Assembly (NCBI GenBank): GCA_019096195.1
Contig: JAGTXK010000138.1
Span: 124,001 to 188,000 of the forward strand
Source: Boletus sp. NGJ
Lineage: Eukaryota > Basidiomycota > Agaricomycetes > Boletales > Boletaceae
DNA: 64,000 bases
Reading direction: 5' to 3'
The stretch's first letter is position 1. Each line of letters opens with the position of its first letter. The translations under genes were made by a program, and so were the position numbers. The notes beneath the pieces are model-generated. The model did no database searches and was not told the DNA's origin. It saw only the letters and a list, made by a program, of their open reading frames with translations. Below, one piece after another: positions 61,882 through 64,000 of this stretch.

Positions 61882-61953
61882 GTGCATCAGCCGGGAGTCG
61901 AACCCGGAGCTAGGCCATGGGAAGACCCAATGTTACCGCTACACCACTAATGC
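61882..61953 (-). tRNA. tRNA-Gly(CCC)
   Basis: Read on the minus strand, GCATTAG pairs with CTGATGC to form a seven-pair acceptor stem with A as discriminator. A five-pair anticodon stem GGGTC/GGCCT closes loop TTCCCAT, giving anticodon CCC. The T-arm is CCGGG-TTCGACT-CCCGG. A run of T follows the 3' end as a Pol III terminator. No intron is needed. Confidence 0.9.
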
Positions 61954-62045
61954 TTGTTTTTTAATGAAGCTGATGATTATGCTGCCAAACTACCTCGAAC
62001 GCACACGCTGCCACCTCCCTTTCATGAGTCGATGATAGTCAAGGC

Positions 62046-62089
62046 GCATTAGTACGGCCTAGCTCCGGGTTCGACTCCCGGCTGATGCA
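62046..62089 (+). pseudogene. Truncated tRNA-Gly copy, inverted
   Basis: Holds the 5' acceptor strand GCATTAG and the 3' half from GGCCTAGC through the T-arm to GCTGATGCA plus CGTTTTTTTT. The D-arm and the 5' side of the anticodon arm are deleted, so it cannot fold as a tRNA. Its 3' half is an exact inverted copy of the intact gene's. Confidence 0.88.
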
Positions 62090-62090
62090 C

Positions 62091-62490
62091 GTTTTTTTTC
62101 CCTGTCTCGCATCGATCGGAAAAGCAGAAATCGAGGCCGCAACGACGCTCGCACACATTTCATTCCCCGAAACGATCCTTGCCAACGGTATAAACGTGTC
62201 CGCCGAAAAAAAATGTATCACAAGGTCTAAATGGTATGTGAGGGAGCATTTCTCCCCACCCGTCGTCGCCTCAACGCAGCCGCGAGCAACACAGTCCAAG
62301 TCTCGGCGGGGGTGCAACCAACGAATGGGCCAAGGATGGGACGACAAAATCGTCGAGAAATCGGGAGGCAGGGTGGAACAAAGTACATGTCCAATTAGAT
62401 ACAAGGAAAGTATCAAGAAAAGATGCATAGGGTCGGTTACAGATAGAACATCGGGCAGGTCCGCTGGGAAAGGAGGCTGCATTAGCCCGA
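62091..62490. other. Intergenic, no gene seen
   Basis: 3' flank of the glucanase gene. Frames on both strands here lack family features. Confidence 0.5.
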
Positions 62491-64000
62491 TTACGAACAA
62501 GTAGTGAGGTTAAGATTCTTGAAGTTTTTGCTGCAAAACCATTCGTCATCAACCGTTGCAACGCGGCGTGATCACCTGTTGAGACTTACTTTGCGTCAAA
62601 CAGACCCCAGTAACCCTGTCAACATCATGTGAATCGTTGCTATCAAACTGACCCCAAAAGACAGTTACCTCGACACCGCCGTACTGCGCAGCCTTGAATA
62701 CGACGTCAGTACTCTCACGCCAGCGACCTCGAGGATATGATTACACACCTGCCATGGCTGATCGTTGTACTACAGCGCAGTGAGCCAGTGCATTTCCAAA
62801 ATATCAACGGTGGAAACATACCTCGAAGAAAAAGTATTCCGTGCCGTTTTTGGTTGCTACACAATGGGATCAGTCGCGCTCCACAAGTGAATCTTCTCGG
62901 AATAGTACTTGCCTTGGCAAGCGAAGCTATTGATAAAGTACTGAAAGCGACTGAGTACTGTCAACCGAGCCAACAATTTGAACAGCGTACCTGCAAGTTA
63001 GCGACGGAAGCGTCCGACGGACCATCATTCGGGTTGTAGTTGAATGTCGACGTATTCTAACCAAGCGAGGTTCAACACAATAGTGCGGTCAGCTCCAAGG
63101 GTCGCATACCGTTGGCCAACCAGTCTCGGCAATGTACATGTAAGGGCTATTGGAAAGCGCTTTGGCAGGCAGGACATTCGTCTGGTTGAAGAAGTCCGCG
63201 GTCCATCCAGCAGCATTCTCAATGCTCTGGTTCGCAAACCATGGGTGAACATTGGACATGCCATAGTCCACCGCTTCAAGCACTAGCGTGTTGAAGTAGC
63301 TTCCCGCATCAGCGTTACCAACGGGTATAGTCTTTCCCAAGTTCAACGAGGAAAGCATGCTTCGCGTGTCTTGGATCCATGGAATAAGCATGGCGGCACC
63401 TGAGACGAGAGACATTAGAACGCATATGCAACGACCACGACGGGAACCTACCTTGGTTTCCAACGGCGCCGTTGGGATCCGTTGCACCTGCGGCAGTAAT
63501 ATAACTGTTTGGCCAATCTAAGTGATGTGATGGACGTCTGCGCAGAGACACCTACTCCAGGATGAATTCATTGCCGACAGTCACGCCAGCAACGTTGGCA
63601 GCACCAAACTGCTGGAGCGCGGTCTGGATCTCTCCCCTCTGACGTTGATAAGCAGTTCCGTTGTCCGTGGACACAGGGTAATTTCCGAGCCATACACTCA
63701 TGTTGACCTTGGTGGCTTGAATAGCGTTGAGCACGAGCGAAGACTGGTTACAGTCTGCACCATAGAGACGAACGTTGGACGTGATTTGAGACATGAGCTT
63801 GAGGACTGTGAGTCAAATTCCAGAAGAAAGAATATACCACGTCAAGTACCTGTATGTCTTCAATGACAGAGTCTGTCGACCGTTGAGCATACATCACGGG
63901 GGAACAGAGGCGTGGACTTACCGAGGGTTACACCACAGTTGGGCAGTTGGGCGCCAATGGGAGTGTACGCGATACCCCAAAACATGTGCTGCAAAGCAGG
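62491..64000 (-). CDS. GH17 beta-1,3-glucanase / glucan-modifying enzyme, N-terminus beyond window
   Basis: Cell-wall beta-1,3-glucanase or transglucosidase of the Bgl2/Scw/EglC group. Exon-wise the protein reads FWGIAYTPIGAQLPNCGVT (edge), a short exon DSVIEDIQ, then LMSQITSNVRLYGADC, VWLGNYPV, NVAGVTVGNEFIL with the acid/base Glu, SNVHPWFANQ and YMYIAETGWPT with the nucleophile Glu. The tail is NTSTFNYNPNDGPSD, YFINSFACQ, NGTEYFFFE, AAQYGGVE, GYWGLFDA and NLNLTTCS, stop at 62491. At least eight introns cut the 3' half into exons as short as 21-24 nt. The intron 62857-62912 has a GC donor (CAAG|GCAAGT). Signal peptide or anchor lies outside the window. Confidence 0.9.

Larger units (their letters stand above)
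61871..62099. repeat. Inverted repeat made by tRNA-Gly and its relic
   Basis: About 40-45 nt arms (AAAAAAAACGTGCATCAGCC... and its reverse complement) flank a central spacer. The arms include the flanking oligo-A/T terminator, so more than the RNA itself was copied. Confidence 0.8.

Noticed and set aside
1-64000. Transposons, CRISPR arrays, bacterial operons, riboswitches
   Set aside because: No terminal repeats with transposase or reverse transcriptase motifs, no spaced direct repeats, and all genes are eukaryotic and spliced.

Overview
The window looks like a compact, gene-dense, intron-rich fungal chromosome segment, most likely from an Agaricomycete (Basidiomycota). Introns are almost all 46-65 nt with GT-AG or occasional GC-AG borders. 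The proteins are eukaryotic, and the set (fungal-luciferase-like protein, SRA/YDG reader, Avt3/4 transporter, VTC4, GH5 mannanase, GH17 glucanase) fits a wood- or litter-associated mushroom. No prophage, bacterial operon, CRISPR array or clear transposon was recognised. All gene models were spliced by eye from frame, splice borders and remembered family motifs; no alignment was run.

Layout. 1-9 kb: GH5 mannanase (cut by the left edge, with two apparent frameshifts), DapA-family aldolase, mitochondrial dynamin Mgm1/OPA1, a peroxisomal SCP2 protein, and an S9 serine peptidase. 9-16.7 kb: Mediator subunit 22, a RAD51D-like recombinase, a Serinc/TMS1 membrane protein, an SRA/YDG protein, and a homologue of the fungal luciferase Luz. 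17.8-25 kb: two tandem small subunits of serine palmitoyltransferase and a PMC1/PMCA-type Ca2+-ATPase. 25-28.5 kb: a long stretch with no supported gene. 28.5-35.7 kb: trehalose-6-phosphate synthase, ribosomal stalk protein P0 (one intron may hold a C/D snoRNA), and a mitochondrial PPR-like protein. 35.7-37.8 kb: sparse, with a decayed gene relic. 37.8-47.7 kb: an AhpC/TSA-type thioredoxin-fold protein, a vacuolar amino acid transporter, and a cytochrome P450. 48.6-61.7 kb: a paladin / PTP-like phytase protein, a Mid2-like wall sensor, the polyphosphate polymerase VTC4, and the Rag GTPase Gtr2. 61.9-64 kb: tRNA-Gly(CCC), an inverted truncated copy of it, and a GH17 beta-1,3-glucanase cut by the right edge.

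Several neighbours are divergent with short shared promoters: DapA/Mgm1 (81 bp), Med22/RAD51D (178 bp), SRA/Luz-like (156 bp), P0/PPR (417 bp) and VTC4/Gtr2 (318 bp). A recurring theme is membranes and the vacuole: Ca2+-ATPase, Avt3/4, VTC4 and Gtr2 are vacuole-linked, while the two serine palmitoyltransferase subunits and Serinc touch sphingolipid and serine lipid biology. The most unusual items are the tandem ssSPT pair that differs at the acyl-chain-selecting residue, the Luz-like gene outside a luciferin cluster, a duplicated intron-exon unit in Mgm1, an 8-nt microexon in paladin, and a switchable peroxisomal signal in SCP2.
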